Shown here: positions 1-7,189 of the stretch, piece by piece
Layout of the letters: each line of letters starts with the position of its first letter
Numbering within the stretch: the first letter of the stretch is position 1
NCBI RefSeq assembly: GCF_001952935.1
Contig: NZ_CP018319.1
Coordinates: 5,166,001-5,230,000 of the forward strand
Direction: 5' to 3'
Source: Pseudomonas frederiksbergensis
GTDB lineage: Bacteria; Pseudomonadota; Gammaproteobacteria; Pseudomonadales; Pseudomonadaceae
DNA length: 64,000 nt
Notes under the pieces: model-generated
What the model saw: only the letters and a program-made list of their open reading frames with translations
The model's database searches: none
What the model was told of the DNA's origin: nothing
Position numbers and translations under genes: made by a program

Positions 1-232
1 CGCGCACCGCTTCCTTCAAGGGGATACCGCGACGAGTCCAGGCTGGCAGGTAATCGGTTTCTCGCCAACACAACGTCGCCAGGCGAGAAGCACCGAGTAA
101 CGGAGACAGGCCCAGCAGCAGATCCTGTTCGTCCAGATCCAGATAAAGCATGCCAATGCGATAACGGAACCCATGGAATCGCGGCGCCAGACGCCGGTGG
201 ATGACCCAACCGTAGCAAAGGCTGCTGTTCAC
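1..232 (-). CDS. DUF1365 family protein, N-terminal part (runs off left edge)
   Basis: Only the first 77 codons are in the window. The start is GTG at 230-232, overlapping the TGA stop of the upstream FAD oxidoreductase gene as GTGA, which signals translational coupling. The visible protein has the family's N-terminal pattern: a Tyr-Gly-x-Val-x-His-Arg-Arg stretch, then PRFHGFRYRIGMLYLDLDE, an arrangement typical of DUF1365. Family members nearly always sit between an amine-oxidase-like flavoprotein and a cyclopropane-fatty-acid-synthase-like methyltransferase. That methyltransferase would be expected just outside the left edge. The biochemical role is unknown; context points to membrane fatty-acid modification under light or singlet-oxygen stress (inference). 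Confidence 0.85.
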   Translation of the reverse strand, partial: MNSSLCYGWVIHRRLAPRFHGFRYRIGMLYLDLDEQDLLLGLSPLLGASRLATLCWRETDYLPAWTRRGIPLKEAVR

Positions 233-1476
233 AGGCGCTCCCCGAATCTTTGGGCGACGTCCAGTGCGCTGACCACGCCATCCTCATGGAAGCCGTTTGC
301 CCAATAAGCGCCGCAGAAGTAGCTGTGCTGGTTTCCCTGTAGCTCGCCCTGGCGCGCTTGGGCCGCCATGGCGGCAAGGCTGTATTGAGGATGTGCATAT
401 TCGAAGCGAGCCAGCACCTGCGACGGGTCCACGCAATCGCCCTGATTGAGGCTTATGCAGAAGGTTACCGGGGCGTCGAGGCCTTGCAGTATGTTCATGT
501 TGTAGGTCACGGCCGCCGGGGCGTGCGCGGGTCCACCGAGGCGATAGTTCCAGCTGGCCCAAGCCTTGCGCCGGCTGGGCAGCAGGCGGGTGTCGGTGTG
601 AAGCAATACTTCGTTGGCGGCATAGTCGAGGGCGCCTAGCACCTCGTGCTCGGTGGCCGTCGGTTTCTCCAGCAGCGCCAAAGCCTGGTCGCTATGGCAG
701 GCGAACACGACCTTGTCGAAACGCTCCTGGCCTGCCGCACTTGTGATCACCACGCCGTTGTCGTCCCGGCGGACGCTCATCACCGGGCAGCTGAGCCGAA
801 TGCGTTCGCTGAAGGTCTTGCACAATGGCTCCACATAGCTGCGCGAGCCACCCTCGATCACTCGCCATTGTGGTCGCTGGCTGATCGAGAGCAGTCCATG
901 GTTACGGAAAAAGCGGACGAAGAAGTGCAACGGGAAGCGCAGCATATCGGCCCGTGATACCGACCAGATGGCCGAGCCCATGGGGACGATGTAGTGATGG
1001 ATGAAACGCTGCCCGTAGCGTCGCGTGTGCAGGTAATCGCCAAGACTCATGCCCGGCTCAATGCGGTGGCCGTCAAGGTCGGCCACCGCCTGGCGGTTGA
1101 AGCGCACGATATCGCGCAACATACCCCAGAAGCCCGGCGACAGCAGATTGCCGCGCTGGGCGAAGAGGGTGTCCAGGTTGTTGCCGTTGTATTCCAGGCC
1201 ACTCTCCGGATCGTTCACGGAAAAGCTCATCTCGGTGGGGCGTGAGACGACTCCAAGGCGATCCATCAAGCGGATGAAGTTGGGATAGGTCCAGTCGTTG
1301 AATACGATGAAACCGGTGTCTACTGCATAACGCTGGCCCTGCCATTCTATGTCGACAGTATGGGTATGACCGCCGATCCAGTCAGCCGCTTCGAACACGG
1401 TCACCTCATTGCGACGTGACAACAGATAGGCACAGGTCAGCCCAGAGATCCCGCTGCCGATAATGGCGATACGCAT
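229..1476 (-). CDS. FAD-dependent amine-oxidase-like oxidoreductase
   Basis: The 415-residue protein opens with a Rossmann dinucleotide motif (IAIIGSGISGLTCAYLL, residues 3-19). An acidic residue ends the second strand (VFEA), followed by the GGHTHTV segment seen in the protoporphyrinogen-oxidase/amine-oxidase superfamily. Length and order fit the flavoprotein that accompanies DUF1365 and CFA-synthase-like genes in many proteobacteria, where the group belongs to light or singlet-oxygen regulons. It lies 6 bp after the SDR gene and overlaps the DUF1365 start, so it is mid-operon. Substrate unknown; desaturation or oxidation of a membrane lipid acyl chain is the usual guess (inference). Confidence 0.9.
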   Translation of the reverse strand: MRIAIIGSGISGLTCAYLLSRRNEVTVFEAADWIGGHTHTVDIEWQGQRYAVDTGFIVFNDWTYPNFIRLMDRLGVVSRPTEMSFSVNDPESGLEYNGNNLDTLFAQRGNLLSPGFWGMLRDIVRFNRQAVADLDGHRIEPGMSLGDYLHTRRYGQRFIHHYIVPMGSAIWSVSRADMLRFPLHFFVRFFRNHGLLSISQRPQWRVIEGGSRSYVEPLCKTFSERIRLSCPVMSVRRDDNGVVITSAAGQERFDKVVFACHSDQALALLEKPTATEHEVLGALDYAANEVLLHTDTRLLPSRRKAWASWNYRLGGPAHAPAAVTYNMNILQGLDAPVTFCISLNQGDCVDPSQVLARFEYAHPQYSLAAMAAQARQGELQGNQHSYFCGAYWANGFHEDGVVSALDVAQRFGERL

Positions 1477-1482
1477 ATGACG

Positions 1483-2232
1483 CTATTCCTGTTCGGTTCG
1501 CGCCAGTCGACGGCCCAGGGCCAGGCGCCAACGCGCTGGCAGGGCGCCAAGCAAGCGCAGGATGAGAATGAAGAAGCGTGGAAAGTTGATCTCCAACGGT
1601 CGTCGCGTCAGGCGCGCGACGACATGCCGCGCGGCGCGGTCGGCCGTCCAGAGTTGGGGCATGGCAAAGGTGTTGCGCTGAGTCAGGGGGGTGTCGATGA
1701 AGCCGGGGCTGACCAGCGTTACATCGATGCCTTCGGTATGTAGATCCAGGCGCAGGGACTCGACCAGATAACGCAGAGCCGCCTTGGACGCGCCATAGGC
1801 TCCAGCCCGGGGTAGCGCCAGCCAGGTTACCGAGCTGCCGATCACTACCAGATGTGGTCTATGCCCCCGGCGCAGCAGTGGAAGGGCCGCCTGCAGGCAG
1901 TAGCTGACCCCCAGCAGGTTGGTGCGCATCATCCGCTCGACGGTCTCGGCTTCGAACCTGCCCGGCACAAGGTATTCGCAGGTACCGGCGTTCAGGATCA
2001 CCAGGTCGAGTGCGCCCCAGGCATGCTCGATGTTTTCGCAGATAGCCGAGACGTGTCGTGGGTCAGTCACGTCGCCGGTAGTGAGCAGGGCCCCAGGGTA
2101 GCGCAGCACCAGCGGCATCAGTGCCTCCGCCCGCCGGCCACCCAAGGCCACCTCATGGCCTTGTTCCAGCAGCCGCTCAGCCAGGGCAGCACCGAGGCCG
2201 CTGCTGGCGCCTGTCAGCCAGCAGCGGCTCAT
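1483..2232 (-). CDS. Short-chain dehydrogenase/reductase (SDR)
   Basis: A 249-residue classical SDR. The N-terminal cofactor motif is TGASSGLGAALAERL (residues 7-21), the structural motif LNAGT lies near residue 80, and the catalytic pattern is Ser with YGASK (Tyr-x-x-x-Lys) near residues 145-149. An Arg-rich patch after the first strand (GGRRAEAL) suggests NADP(H) preference. The C-terminus is long and hydrophobic (FFILILRLLGALPARW), so the enzyme may associate with the membrane. The ATG overlaps the stop of the SnoaL-like gene (ATGA, 2229-2232). It is the second gene of the operon controlled by the two TGTACA repeats. Substrate unknown. Confidence 0.9.
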   Translation of the reverse strand: MSRCWLTGASSGLGAALAERLLEQGHEVALGGRRAEALMPLVLRYPGALLTTGDVTDPRHVSAICENIEHAWGALDLVILNAGTCEYLVPGRFEAETVERMMRTNLLGVSYCLQAALPLLRRGHRPHLVVIGSSVTWLALPRAGAYGASKAALRYLVESLRLDLHTEGIDVTLVSPGFIDTPLTQRNTFAMPQLWTADRAARHVVARLTRRPLEINFPRFFILILRLLGALPARWRLALGRRLARTEQE

Positions 2233-2651
2233 GCGAGCCTGCCCTTGATCCAGCCAATCACTCCGCCAAGTACGGGAACGTGCTCGTAGAGGAGGGCGCC
2301 GGCATCGAAGTAGTCGTGGTGCAGGTAGACATGTGTCGTCCAGCGCAGGTGGCTGCAGCCATGCAGACTGATCGGCTGACCGCGGGACAGGCGCGGATGA
2401 CGGAAATGCAGGATCCAGCGCAGATAACCCTGCCCGGGGGCGGTTTCATCCGCGTCAAGGAGGTCGTAGCGGATATCCTGGACGTTGGTGTACAGCTTTT
2501 CAAAGTACGTGCGCAGTGCGGGCAAGCCATCCAGCTGATGCAACGGGTCACGAAACTGAACGTCGTTGCTGTATAGCTCGCCCAGGCGGTCCAGACAATC
2601 AGCGTTCAGCGTTGCGAACGTATCAGCGAAATGGTGGAGATATGCAGACAT
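2229..2651 (-). CDS. SnoaL-like / NTF2-fold protein
   Basis: A 140-residue protein with the pattern of SnoaL-like proteins of the NTF2 fold: an N-terminal helix (FADTFATLNADCLDRLGELY), then NDVQFRDPLH, where Asp and Pro are typical, followed by alternating strands with His and Trp. These proteins act as isomerases, cyclases or small-ligand binders; nothing here fixes the reaction. It is the first gene of the operon. Its start lies 19 bp from the nearest TGTACA half-site and is preceded by CTGGAG, a good ribosome-binding site. Homologues commonly head DUF1365/SDR/flavoprotein clusters in Pseudomonas. Confidence 0.85.
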   Translation of the reverse strand: MSAYLHHFADTFATLNADCLDRLGELYSNDVQFRDPLHQLDGLPALRTYFEKLYTNVQDIRYDLLDADETAPGQGYLRWILHFRHPRLSRGQPISLHGCSHLRWTTHVYLHHDYFDAGALLYEHVPVLGGVIGWIKGRLA

Positions 2652-2670
2652 GGCAGGCTCCAGGTAAAGT

Positions 2671-2694
2671 TGTACAATTCGAGAAAACTGTACA
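2671..2694. promoter_or_regulatory. LitR/PplR-type operator, proximal copy
   Basis: TGTACA at 2671-2676 and TGTACA at 2689-2694 form an exact direct repeat with 12 bases between. This matches the PplR1 site reported for light-induced P. putida promoters (T[G/A]TACA-N12-TGTA[C/T]A). The half-sites are spaced like -35 and -10 boxes of the leftward promoter and end 19 bp before the SnoaL-like start, so a bound repressor would cover the core promoter (inference). Confidence 0.8.
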
Positions 2695-2721
2695 GATTTA
2701 TCTGAAGCCTACGGGGAAAAT

Positions 2722-2745
2722 TGTACAAGTCAATATTCTTGTACA
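2722..2745. promoter_or_regulatory. LitR/PplR-type operator, distal copy
   Basis: A second exact TGTACA-N12-TGTACA repeat, with half-sites at 2722-2727 and 2740-2745, lies 51 bp (about five helical turns) from the first. Both lie in the 125-bp gap between the LOV gene stop and the SnoaL-like gene start. On the minus strand it contains TTGACT, which could serve as a -35 box. The spacing would place two repressor oligomers on the same DNA face (inference). Confidence 0.78.
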
Positions 2746-2776
2746 CTTTTTGTGTAAGTTTTAGCGCTACTCGTCG

Positions 2777-3223
2777 TTAGGCACCAAGCCTTGCCAGTTT
2801 ACTGCGAAGCTCGGCCACTTCGGTCTCAAGTGACTGTATCCTTTCCAGAGCGGCAATCTTGTCGCTGACGTCGTGCTGTATGCCAATGTAGTAGGTCAAC
2901 TGGTCGGCATCATTGTGCACGGGAGTGATAGACAGCTCGTTCCAGAACGGGCTGCCATCCTTGCGATAGTTGCGCAGTACCTGACGGCAGGGCTGACCGA
3001 GGCGGATGGCGTCACGGATTGCCTCCAGCCCGGCCTGGGCATGATCGTCTGCCTGCAGGAAGCGGCAATCCTGGTAGAGAATTTCGTCTGAACTGTAGCC
3101 GGTCAGGCGCTCGAAGGCAGGGTTGGCATAGATGAGGATGCTGTCATTGCCTTCCTGCTCGGCCACGACGATGCCGTCATTGGAGGCTTCGACCATAAGT
3201 TGCAGGAGTTTGGCGTCAATCAT
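2777..3223 (-). CDS. Short LOV blue-light photoreceptor (PpSB-LOV type)
   Basis: A 148-residue single LOV/PAS protein with no effector domain. The flavin-binding core includes SNDGIVVAEQEG, the LTGYSSDEILYQDCRFLQ segment with the photoactive Cys at residue 53, the RNYRKDGSPFWNELSITPV stretch and YYIGIQHDV. A C-terminal helix (residues 125-148, LETEVAELRSKLARL) can form the coiled coil used for dimerisation. Length and sequence fit P. putida PpSB1/PpSB2-LOV, and the wording is nearer PpSB2 as I recall it. In P. putida these photoreceptors are required, together with neighbouring PplR regulators, for light-induced transcription. The gene is divergent from the MerR regulator at 3373 and points towards the two TGTACA operators. 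Confidence 0.93.
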   Translation of the reverse strand: MIDAKLLQLMVEASNDGIVVAEQEGNDSILIYANPAFERLTGYSSDEILYQDCRFLQADDHAQAGLEAIRDAIRLGQPCRQVLRNYRKDGSPFWNELSITPVHNDADQLTYYIGIQHDVSDKIAALERIQSLETEVAELRSKLARLGA

Positions 3224-3372
3224 GATCTGGGCTCATTGTGATTCATGGGGTTGCCCCACAGCGTAGTCGCCAGCGACAGCCATGCCTAGATGGCAGGACG
3301 CAGGACCGTCGGACATCGATTGGTGCTGGTTAAAAAGCGTCATGCCTGGTTTAGAATGCCGACACACTCAGG

Positions 3373-4305
3373 ATGCAACGACTTTCAATGACCGAGCCCA
3401 TCGAATCCACCTCCGACGACGCATTGCTCCCCATGCGGGAAGTCGCCAGCCTGACTGGCGTCAACCCGATCACCTTGCGGGCATGGGAGCGCCGCCACGG
3501 GCTGATCCGACCCGTACGCACTGTGGGAGGGCATCGCCTGTATTCGCAACAGGACATCGAACATATTCGTAGCATCATGCTCTGGACCAGCCGGGGCCTG
3601 CCCATCAGCAAGATAGGCGCTTTGCTCGTCCGGCAGCAGGACACACCCGATGCCACTGTATCTGGCTCGGCCGAAGCTCCCCTGGTCCAGTGGCAAGAGG
3701 CAGTTCATCGTGCCACTCAGGCTTTTGACGGCGCTGAGCTGGAGCGCCTGCACGGGCAACTATTTACGATCTATCCGAAAGCAACTGCACTGGAGGCTAT
3801 TCTGCTGCCGGTTTGGCGCAGCCTGGCATCCGGTAATAATTTCGGTCGACGCAGTCAGTGGTTGTTCCTTGACGCCTTCTTGCGTGCGCGGATGTTATTG
3901 CGACTGCAGATGAACCAGAGCAACGGTGCTTGCGTGCTGCTGGCAGACGGCTCGGGCCATGCGCGCGAATTGGAGCTGTTGTGTGCTGGTTTGTTGATGA
4001 GCAGCGACCAGCTTCGCATCGAGGTGTTGGGCACGGGCCAGCCTCTGGAAGAACTGCCGTTGCTGTGTGAAGCAATTCAGCCCGCCGCGCTGGTGCTATT
4101 GGTCCAGGCGCCACTGCAGGAAGATGCGCTCAAGCGACTGCGCGCCCTTCAAATGGGCGTTACGTGCCCAGTGGCCTTGGCCGGCGACGCGGCTGCCGCT
4201 TCGTCGGCAGGGTTGCGGGGTTCTTCGATTGCCATTTTGGGCAATGACGAAGCGAGTATTTTGCCCAGGCTGGAAGCCTTGGTAAGGGGAACACTGCAAA
4301 TTTGA
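3373..4305 (+). CDS. MerR-family light-response regulator, LitR/CarH/PplR class
   Basis: The N-terminal winged helix is MerR-like (MREVASLTGVNPITLRAWERRHG, then GHRLYS, residues 22-64). A helical bundle and a cobalamin-binding-like Rossmann domain follow (from about residue 190, CVLLADGSGHARELELL). AdoB12-type CarH proteins carry Wx9EH and ExHxxG. Here the EH pair appears replaced, and the ExHxxG equivalent reads SGHARE, keeping only the His. The protein is therefore unlikely to sense light through B12 and probably works with the adjacent LOV protein, as shown for class II LitR (PplR) of P. putida. An alternative ATG at 3388 gives 305 residues. Probable target: the TGTACA repeats at 2671-2745. 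Confidence 0.88.
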   Translation: MQRLSMTEPIESTSDDALLPMREVASLTGVNPITLRAWERRHGLIRPVRTVGGHRLYSQQDIEHIRSIMLWTSRGLPISKIGALLVRQQDTPDATVSGSAEAPLVQWQEAVHRATQAFDGAELERLHGQLFTIYPKATALEAILLPVWRSLASGNNFGRRSQWLFLDAFLRARMLLRLQMNQSNGACVLLADGSGHARELELLCAGLLMSSDQLRIEVLGTGQPLEELPLLCEAIQPAALVLLVQAPLQEDALKRLRALQMGVTCPVALAGDAAAASSAGLRGSSIAILGNDEASILPRLEALVRGTLQI

Positions 4306-4490
4306 ATTCAGTCATTCCAGCTAAGGAGGGTTATCTCAAACTGCATTGCAAACTTCATCCAGATCCTGCCAAGAGTTGATACAGAGCCTGACCAGGAACA
4401 CTGGGATATGGGCTGAGAGAGTCGCCTTCCTGCCAGTTAATCCCACATCAGCTTTTTCTGGCTTTCGGTGTAATTAGATCCGAGGTCTGC

Positions 4491-4661
4491 TTAGTTCAGC
4501 CCTTTCATACGTACATTCGCCCTTTGCACCGCGGCCATTTTTTCAGGCCGCTTCATGCGTTTCCACTTTCTAATGTCTTCCTTGCTCCGCCCACAACTCA
4601 CACACAGATCCCCCCTAAGTTGGCACACCGAGACGCAGGGATTTTCGATTTCTTTAGCCAT
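4491..4661 (-). CDS. DUF1289 mini-protein (56 aa)
   Basis: A short gene found by translating the minus strand. It begins ATG at 4659-4661 (MAKEIENPCVSVCQL) and ends TAA at 4491-4493. Four cysteines in the pattern CxxxC...CxxC (NPCVSVCQL, then LCVSCGRSKEDIRKW) are the DUF1289 signature, probably a small zinc-binding fold. The W and the closing KRMKRPEK basic patch are also typical. It starts 2 bp after the stop of the 118-codon gene, with AAAGG in the Shine-Dalgarno position, so the two form one transcription unit. Function unknown. Confidence 0.85.
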   Translation of the reverse strand: MAKEIENPCVSVCQLRGDLCVSCGRSKEDIRKWKRMKRPEKMAAVQRANVRMKGLN

Positions 4662-4663
4662 CG

Positions 4664-5020
4664 TCAATAACCTTTAGCCAGGCGCTTCTGCCAATCACCA
4701 CCCTGGATACGCTGGCATTCTTCTTCAGAGTCAAGGCAGACATTGCGATCTGAAAGGTTCAGATCGATGCCGACCTCATTCAACGCGATGGCCGTCAGCT
4801 CAAAGATGTGAGCCTTCGCGTCAACTTGGGCGAGCTTTCTGTCAGCCAGGGTTTCGAACACCCAGATTACCTTCAGGGTTTCAGCCAACGCGTTCAGGTC
4901 AGCAATGTGGGTGAGCCAGATAAAGCCTTTGATTTTACCTTTTGCTGTTTCGCACGCTTCGGTCAGCGCGGTTATCAACCGGCGTTCAATTCGCGCCAGT
5001 TCACGTTTCCCTGGAGGCAT
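4664..5020 (-). CDS. Conserved hypothetical protein (118 aa)
   Basis: I do not recognise a named family with certainty. The protein is soluble and mixed helix/strand: a basic N-terminal helix (KRELARIERRLITALTEACETAKGKIKG), the segment FIWLTHIADLNALAETLKVIWVFET, then an acidic C-terminal half with two Cys (VCLDSEEEC). The FxWLTH...L.VIWVF.T pattern resembles small Pseudomonas proteins often labelled 'Fis family regulator', though no Fis HTH is visible. It is co-transcribed with the DUF1289 gene 2 bp downstream. A GGAAAT sequence sits ahead of the ATG. Function unknown. Confidence 0.7.
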   Translation of the reverse strand: MPPGKRELARIERRLITALTEACETAKGKIKGFIWLTHIADLNALAETLKVIWVFETLADRKLAQVDAKAHIFELTAIALNEVGIDLNLSDRNVCLDSEEECQRIQGGDWQKRLAKGY

Positions 5021-5056
5021 CGCAATTTCCTTTGGAGTTAATGGGGGAGGTCCTGA

Positions 5057-5998
5057 TCAGGCAGGTCGAAATTCGACCGTCAGATGGCTGACCTCGTGAA
5101 CCGGCTTGAGACGTTCACGAATGCTGTCGGCGTTCGCAGTGGCTTCACCAAGGACGCTGACGATGGCGGCATGGGCTTGCGGTCCAACCCGCCAGACGTG
5201 CAAGTCCGTGATGGTGGCATCCCCCGGTTTTTCAACCAGTTCGCGGATTTCATCGGCAACGTGGGCGTCTGTTTGATCCAGCAATACACCTGCGGTGGCC
5301 CCCATCAAGGTCCATGCCCACCGCGCGATAACGATGGCGCCGACGATGCCCATGACCGGGTCCAGCCATACCCAACCCAGATACCGACCGGCGAGCAGTG
5401 CAGCGATGGCCAGAACCGAAGTCAGCGCGTCTGCGATGACGTGGACATAGGCCGATTTCAGGTTGTTGTCGTTTCCATGATGGGTATGGCCATGATCATC
5501 ATGATCGTGCCCATGACGGTGCCCGTGGCCCAGCAGCAGGGCACTGACGATGTTGACAATCAAACCGGCAATTGCGATGAGCGTAGCGGTGCCGAACTGA
5601 ACCTCCGTTGGCTGCAAGAGGCGCATGACGGACTCAACGCCAATGCCCAGGGAAACCATACCGAGAATCAACGCCGAAGCGAACCCGCCCAAATCTCCAA
5701 CCTTTCCGGTACCGAAACTGTAACGCTGGCTGGAGGCGTGGCGTTTAGCGTATCCGTACGCGGCCGCCGCGATGCCCAATGCGCCGGCATGAGTTGCCAT
5801 GTGAAACCCATCGGCCAATAACGCCATCGAGCCTGTGATATACCCGGTGGTGATTTCACCAACCATCATCACAACAGTTAGAGCCACTACCCAAAGCGTA
5901 CGCTTTGCGTTTTCGTCATGCGCTGAGCCAAGGAACACGTGGTCATGCGTGTAGTTGATGTTCTTGCTGTTCATGAGTGTGTGCCGGGATGTGTTCAC
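5057..5998 (-). CDS. dmeF: Cation diffusion facilitator, cobalt/nickel efflux (DmeF type)
   Basis: A six-helix CDF antiporter of about 313 residues that would export Co2+ or Ni2+ from the cytoplasm using the proton gradient. Membrane segments begin at TLWVVALTVVMMVGEI; the metal-site helix holds LLADGFHMATHA (Asp and His, HxxxH variant) and a later helix holds HVIADALTSVLA. A histidine-rich loop (HGHRHGHDHDDHGHTHHG, about residues 160-178) and an N-terminal THDHVF segment are DmeF hallmarks. The C-terminal cytoplasmic domain ends LTVEFRPA. GTG at 5996-5998 overlaps the repressor stop (GTGA); an ATG at 5972-5974 is an alternative start. It is co-transcribed with dmeR. Confidence 0.9.
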   Translation of the reverse strand: MNTSRHTLMNSKNINYTHDHVFLGSAHDENAKRTLWVVALTVVMMVGEITTGYITGSMALLADGFHMATHAGALGIAAAAYGYAKRHASSQRYSFGTGKVGDLGGFASALILGMVSLGIGVESVMRLLQPTEVQFGTATLIAIAGLIVNIVSALLLGHGHRHGHDHDDHGHTHHGNDNNLKSAYVHVIADALTSVLAIAALLAGRYLGWVWLDPVMGIVGAIVIARWAWTLMGATAGVLLDQTDAHVADEIRELVEKPGDATITDLHVWRVGPQAHAAIVSVLGEATANADSIRERLKPVHEVSHLTVEFRPA

Positions 5999-6270
5999 TT
6001 GGAGTAACGGCGAATGGCTTCAAGAAGCTCTTCGACGCCCGTATTGCGCTCCTCTTCACTGAGTCCAGGGTTCGCAACATGCTCACGCGCGTGATCCTCG
6101 ATGATTTCCTCCATCAAGCCGTTGATGGCTCCGCGAGTGGCAGCAACAAGGTGCAGTGTCTTTGCGCAATCGAGGTCCGACTCCAGTGCCCGTTCAACGG
6201 CCTGTATTTGTCCGGCGATGCGTTTAACACGCTTGAGAAGATCGTCTTTGTTTGCAGCGATATGGCCCAT
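5995..6270 (-). CDS. dmeR: Metal-responsive repressor, RcnR/FrmR family (DmeR type)
   Basis: A 91-residue all-helical protein of the CsoR/RcnR/FrmR family. It starts MGHIAANKDDLLKRVKRIAGQ, with His3 in the position used for N-terminal metal coordination in RcnR and the KRVKRIAGQ DNA-contact helix. DCAKTLHLVAATRGAINGL supplies the conserved Cys and His, and HAREHV further His. Co/Ni specificity is inferred from the fused operon with a DmeF-type exporter; formaldehyde-sensing FrmR members share this fold. Two G/C-tract operators lie directly upstream, one overlapping the ribosome-binding site, so autorepression relieved by metal is likely. Confidence 0.9.
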   Translation of the reverse strand: MGHIAANKDDLLKRVKRIAGQIQAVERALESDLDCAKTLHLVAATRGAINGLMEEIIEDHAREHVANPGLSEEERNTGVEELLEAIRRYSK

Positions 6271-6271
6271 T

Positions 6272-6325
6272 GGATACCCCCCCTACCTATGTTGCGCACA
6301 TGATAGGTATACCCCCTATACCTAT
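6272..6325. promoter_or_regulatory. Two DmeR/RcnR-type operators
   Basis: The better copy (6303-6325) is an inverted repeat with AGGTATACCCCCTATACCT at its core. The second (6272-6290) is GGATACCCCCCCTACCTAT. The C-tract flanked by inverted AT-rich arms is the form described for DmeR and RcnR sites, which wrap A-form-like GC tracts. The proximal copy abuts the dmeR ATG and contains its G-rich Shine-Dalgarno on the minus strand. Confidence 0.85.
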
Positions 6326-6457
6326 GCAAGGGACGACGGACAAAGGGATCATCTACGGCCGTTTAGGGGAAAGAGAGGACTTCATTGGGAACTCAGGTAG
6401 AGAGGTGAGGGAAGGGGAATGCCGCTTCTGCGGCCTTTTCCTTCAAGGCGCTCAGGG

Positions 6458-7189
6458 TCAGATCACTTTAATGGCCCGGCCAATGAACTGCACCGGACCC
6501 GTGGGTTTGCCGGTCTGCGATCCATTTGGATTTTCCAGAGTCAATTCGAAGAGCTGGTTGGGTTCCAGCGGGGGTAATTTATCCAGAGGGACTGAAAGCG
6601 TTTGCCCTGGTTTGACCAATCCAAGAGATACCGGTCCTTGCCAGCCGTCCGCTTTGGTCCAGAACTCAAGTGCTTTATCGGTTGGAACTTGCGCTACCAC
6701 CAAGGGTATCAGTTGGATTTCCCTTGGGTTGCTCGCCTGAATGACCCAGCCGGGCGCCTGGCTTTGTGGAGCCACCAGAACGACCAGGTAGGTGGTCGGA
6801 TTTACCGGAGCTGTTCGTGTCAGTAGTACTGATCCGAGCAAGAGCGTTGCGACAAGACCTGATCCCGCGAGCCCACGCCATAGGGGAAGAAGGTTCCACC
6901 ATGAAGTTGGCTTCGCGGCGGCTGCCACTGCTGATGCTCGCCGGTCATTGCTATTCAAGCTACGCTCGATTCGCCTCCAGAGCAGCGGAGTAGGATTCTG
7001 CGGTTCAGCCAATTCGGTCAACGTAAGCAAGCGCTGTTCCCACGCATCTACAGCAGATCGCAAATCGAATTCCTGAGCGAGACGCTTTTGTATCTCGATG
7101 CGTTGCTCAGCCGGCAACGTGCCTAATACATACTCACTCGCCAGTTCGTCAATGTTCTCGGGATGGTCATCCTCCGGGCTTATGGTCAT
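6458..7189 (-). CDS. Anti-sigma factor, RskA-like (anti-sigma-K) family
   Basis: The cytoplasmic N-terminal anti-sigma domain carries the family signature DELASEYVLGTLPAEQR (about residues 14-30), without the HxxxCxxC zinc motif. One transmembrane helix follows (GLAGSGLVATLLLGSVLLT, about residues 107-125), then a periplasmic RskA domain including PGWVIQASNPREIQLIPL, FWTKADGWQGPVSLGLV and FELTLENPNGSQTGKPTGPV. I chose the ATG at 7187-7189 because it overlaps the sigma-factor stop as ATGA; an ATG at 7198 also exists. It should hold the adjacent ECF sigma factor inactive until released by regulated proteolysis or a redox cue. It is the last gene of the DUF3455-sigma-anti-sigma operon. Confidence 0.9.
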   Translation of the reverse strand: MTISPEDDHPENIDELASEYVLGTLPAEQRIEIQKRLAQEFDLRSAVDAWEQRLLTLTELAEPQNPTPLLWRRIERSLNSNDRRASAVAAAAKPTSWWNLLPLWRGLAGSGLVATLLLGSVLLTRTAPVNPTTYLVVLVAPQSQAPGWVIQASNPREIQLIPLVVAQVPTDKALEFWTKADGWQGPVSLGLVKPGQTLSVPLDKLPPLEPNQLFELTLENPNGSQTGKPTGPVQFIGRAIKVI

